A stretch of DNA of 15,299 nt, from the NCBI GenBank assembly GCA_031258505.1, contig JAIRMT010000104.1, positions 1 through 15,299 on the forward strand. The letters are read 5' to 3'. A program made the position numbers and the translations under genes. This document shows positions 13,614 to 15,299 of this stretch, one piece after another (the first letter of the stretch is position 1; each line of letters starts with the position of its first letter). A model generated the notes under the pieces. It had not been told where the DNA came from and ran no database searches. It worked only from the letters and a program-made list of their open reading frames with translations. The stretch comes from Treponema sp. (GTDB taxonomy: Bacteria > Spirochaetota > Spirochaetia > Treponematales > Breznakiellaceae).

Positions 13614-14282
13614 ATGGCGAATAACGGCGATTGGCTTCCTTCGCGGGAGCAGGATTTGGCGGATTTGTGCCAAGAATGGAAGACGGGGCTGGAAAATCCG
13701 GCAAATACCACGAATTTCGGCTGGAGACCGGCGGAAGTCGCGGACACGCTGGCAAAAGTCAACGCTTTTTTGACGGTGCGGACGGCTTACGAGGAGGTCG
13801 ATTCCACGGCGAACCGTATGGCAAAGGACGAGGCGAAGGACTCGGTAAAAAGCGCCATGCGCGACTTTGCCAACACGTCTATCCGCTTCAACAAGCAGAT
13901 GAATGACGAGGACAAACTGGTCTACGGCATCCGAGCGCCCGACCGGACGGCGACCCCCGCCGGAGAGCCGGAAAGTTACCCGGAGGCGGAACCGGACACG
14001 TCGGCGCTCCGGCAGGTTACGATTAACTTTTGGGACAGCGCCACGAAAAAGCGGGGCAAGCCCCACGGCATTCACGGCGCGGAAATCCGTTGGTCGATTC
14101 TCGACCACACCCCGGCGTCGGTGGACGAATTGACCAATTCGGACTTTGACACGGCAAGCCCCTTCACGCTGAAATTTGACGAGACCCAGCGGGGGCAGCG
14201 GCTGTATTTTTGCCTGCGCTGGGAATCAAACACGAATTTGAAGGGTCCGTATGGGGAGATTTACTCGGCGGTTGTGCCGTAA
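13614..14282 (+). CDS. Protein of unknown function: helical N-terminus and fibronectin III-like C-terminus
   Basis: 222 residues, with a strong GGAGGTG ribosome binding site before ATG 13614. I do not recognise a named family, though similar proteins of unknown function are, from memory, repeated in termite-gut treponeme genomes. Residues about 10-105 look helical and contain a NWLP-like start (GDWLPSREQDLADLCQEWK), AFLTVRTAYEEVDST and MRDFANTSIRFNKQMNDEDK. A Pro/Glu-rich linker (about 108-128) joins a beta-rich C-terminal domain (about 130-222) ending RLYFCLRWESNTNLKGPYGE then IYSAVVP, which has the look of a fibronectin III/Ig-like sandwich. No signal peptide. The gene is bracketed by matching palindromes and surrounded by repeats, suggesting a mobile or cassette-like origin. 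Confidence 0.75.
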   Translation: MANNGDWLPSREQDLADLCQEWKTGLENPANTTNFGWRPAEVADTLAKVNAFLTVRTAYEEVDSTANRMAKDEAKDSVKSAMRDFANTSIRFNKQMNDEDKLVYGIRAPDRTATPAGEPESYPEAEPDTSALRQVTINFWDSATKKRGKPHGIHGAEIRWSILDHTPASVDELTNSDFDTASPFTLKFDETQRGQRLYFCLRWESNTNLKGPYGEIYSAVVP

Positions 14283-14307
14283 AGAGTAGTTGGCAGAGGC
14301 GGGGACA

Positions 14308-14335
14308 GGCGCGTCGGCATAAATGCCGCCGCGCC
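14308..14335 (+). terminator. Strong hairpin 25 bp after the gene at 13614; possible terminator
   Basis: GGCGCGTCGGCAT (14308-14320) pairs with ATGCCGCCGCGCC (14323-14335) across a 2-base loop with one mismatch. A T-run starts only about 11 bp later (14347), so this is an imperfect terminator or a transcript-end structure. Its core is the second copy of the palindrome found upstream of the gene. Confidence 0.5.
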
Positions 14336-14465
14336 AGACTCCACAATTTTTTTGTAAAAATAGAAACATCAATAAAGAGCATTATCCCACACCAGCCCGC
14401 CGTCCATGGCGCAGGGCGGTTTGGTGGTGGGGCAAAAAACAGCGTATAACCGGTCTGTTTACGCG

Positions 14466-14635
14466 CATACCCGCAAAGCGGGTATGACGCCGCCTTTGGC
14501 GGCTCGGGGTTCCATTCGCCTAGGTCGCTGCGCTCCCACGGCTCATTACACCCACATTTTTGCGGTTGCTGGAAACCTACGGTTTCCTTTATCGCAACCG
14601 CAAAAACGTCGCATACAGCCGGAACGTTATGCGAC
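14466..14635. repeat. Cluster of four consecutive perfect-armed hairpins
   Basis: Hairpin 1: CATACCCGC/GCGGGTATG (14466-14486, loop AAA). Hairpin 2: GCCGCC/GGCGGC (14489-14503, loop TTT). Hairpin 3: outer arms TTTTTGCGGTTGC and GCAACCGCAAAAA (14557-14569, 14594-14606) enclosing inner arms GGAAACC/GGTTTCC (14571-14587). Hairpin 4: GTCGCATA/TATGCGAC (14608-14635). None has the A-stem-T layout of a terminator. The open frames across this stretch look like by-products of the symmetry. It resembles a dispersed palindromic repeat or a recombination-type site rather than a gene. Confidence 0.8.
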
Positions 14636-14687
14636 ATGCGATCGACAAAAAAATACAAAATATTTAGTAAAATATTGATAGTGTCTT

Positions 14688-15299
14688 CTTAAAACAAAAC
14701 GGTATCTTTCCTTATAGAGAATTTAGGTACTTATTTCAACCGTCAGGAAAGTATATATGGCTTTTTCGTAATCGGTCGCCTGTAATTTTAGAAAAAAACA
14801 GGGGAATTTGTTGGGTTATAAAAAACAATTCCTGAAATATGTAAACTCTGCCGTAACCGTCCGCTTTCAATTAGTATGAAACATGGGAATCTTAAAAAAC
14901 AATGGACATCTTGGTAAAACGTAAACGTAATTGGGTAGATGATGCCTTTTCTATAATCGGCCACTTGTAATTTTAGAAAAAAACAATAGGACTTGTTAGG
15001 GTACAAAAAACAACTCGTGAAATATGTAAACTCTGCCGTAACCGACCGCTTTCAATTAGTATGAAACATGGAAATCTTAAAAATAATGGACATCTTGATA
15101 AAACGCAGGCATAGCTGGGTAGAGGATACCTTTTCTGTAATCGGCCACCCGCAATTTAAGAAAAAACAGGGACTTTTGTTAGGTTAGGAAAGAAAACTCA
15201 TAAACTATATAAACTCTGTCGTAATCGGTTGGTTTTAGATTGTTATAAAACCTTAGAACTATATGCAGATGATACAAGTGATAGACTAATCGGTTAAGA
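14688..15299. repeat. AT-rich higher-order tandem repeat, ~185-bp period built from two related half-units, running off the window
   Basis: A landmark of the form GTAAYCG (or ATAATCGG) recurs at 14768, 14853, 14953, 15038, 15137, 15221 and, as CTAATCGG, at 15286. The spacings are 85, 100, 85, 99, 84 and 65, so two alternating half-units make a composite of 184-185 bp. Other landmarks agree: CTTAAAAA at 14891 and 15076, and GTAAACTCTGCCGTAACCG at 14845 and 15030. Half-units resemble each other (both contain AAACA(G/T)GGGAAT and TAAAAAACAAT). The first copy and the last one are more diverged. No gene is seen from 14283 to the end; frames here are short and broken. Confidence 0.88.

Noticed and set aside
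13449..14108. 219-codon minus-strand frame opposite the gene at 13614
   Set aside because: No recognisable domain, Arg/Val-rich shadow composition, and it runs through the 21-bp array; the + strand gene has a strong ribosome binding site and domain-like structure.
14557..14606. Bidirectional terminator
   Set aside because: The stem is flanked by T on the 5' side and A on the 3' side, the reverse of a terminator.
14440..14640. Integron attC site
   Set aside because: Possible outer pairing of CGTATAAC and GTTATGCG is suggestive, but the RYYYAAC/GTTRRRY core is not matched and no integrase is present in the window.
14164..14678. Overlapping frames on both strands in the hairpin cluster
   Set aside because: Mirror-like coding on both strands follows from inverted repeats; no ribosome binding site or family resemblance.

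Overview
The window looks like a chromosomal segment of a treponeme-type spirochaete, possibly of the termite-gut kind. This is inferred from gene content and family resemblance: a DUF4912 protein beside a GH57-type protein, a lipoprotein with a loose spirochaetal lipobox, a GerMN-domain membrane protein, a relic of a treponemal chemotaxis receptor, and roughly 50% GC in the genes. No rRNA or species-specific marker is present, so the genus is not proven.

Layout. (1) 1-5054, all on the + strand and tightly packed: the C-terminal part of a 2-hydroxyacyl-CoA dehydratase activase-type protein (cut by the window edge), a CmpB-like membrane protein, an HD-domain protein, a DUF4912 protein and a GH57 branching-enzyme-like protein. 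(2) 5055-6864, a decayed accessory stretch: a minus-strand thioredoxin gene, a 12-copy 21-bp tandem array just upstream of it, a frameshifted chemotaxis-receptor tail, and a BrnT/BrnA toxin-antitoxin locus with a broken toxin and an intact antitoxin. (3) 6865-13206, mostly housekeeping: CsgG-like lipoprotein, GerMN protein (convergent, stops overlapping), exonuclease III-type AP endonuclease (divergent from the GerMN gene across a perfect 14-bp inverted repeat), a 710-aa pRiA4b ORF-3 family protein, a rhomboid protease, a phosphoribosyltransferase and RNase HII (the last two overlapping by 4 bp). (4) 13207-15299, a repeat-rich accessory segment: a compact promoter-terminator unit, a second 21-bp-period array of alternating unit types, one gene of unknown function bracketed by two near-identical 14-bp palindromes, a cluster of four strong hairpins, and a ~185-bp higher-order tandem repeat that runs off the window end.

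How the genes may work together: the DUF4912 and GH57-like genes are 3 bp apart and probably form a pair linked to alpha-glucan metabolism, although the GH57-like protein appears to have Asn at two normally conserved active-site positions. The phosphoribosyltransferase and RNase HII genes are translationally coupled. Several genes (brnT, the GerMN gene, the exonuclease III gene, the phosphoribosyltransferase gene) have promoter-like boxes so close to the start codon that leaderless transcripts are suggested.

The most unusual content is repetitive DNA: two arrays with exact 21-bp periodicity (two helical turns), a 15-bp repeat family carrying TTGACA found both inside a gene and upstream of another, the palindrome-bracketed gene, and the 185-bp higher-order repeat. 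No complete transposon, CRISPR array, tRNA or rRNA was seen.
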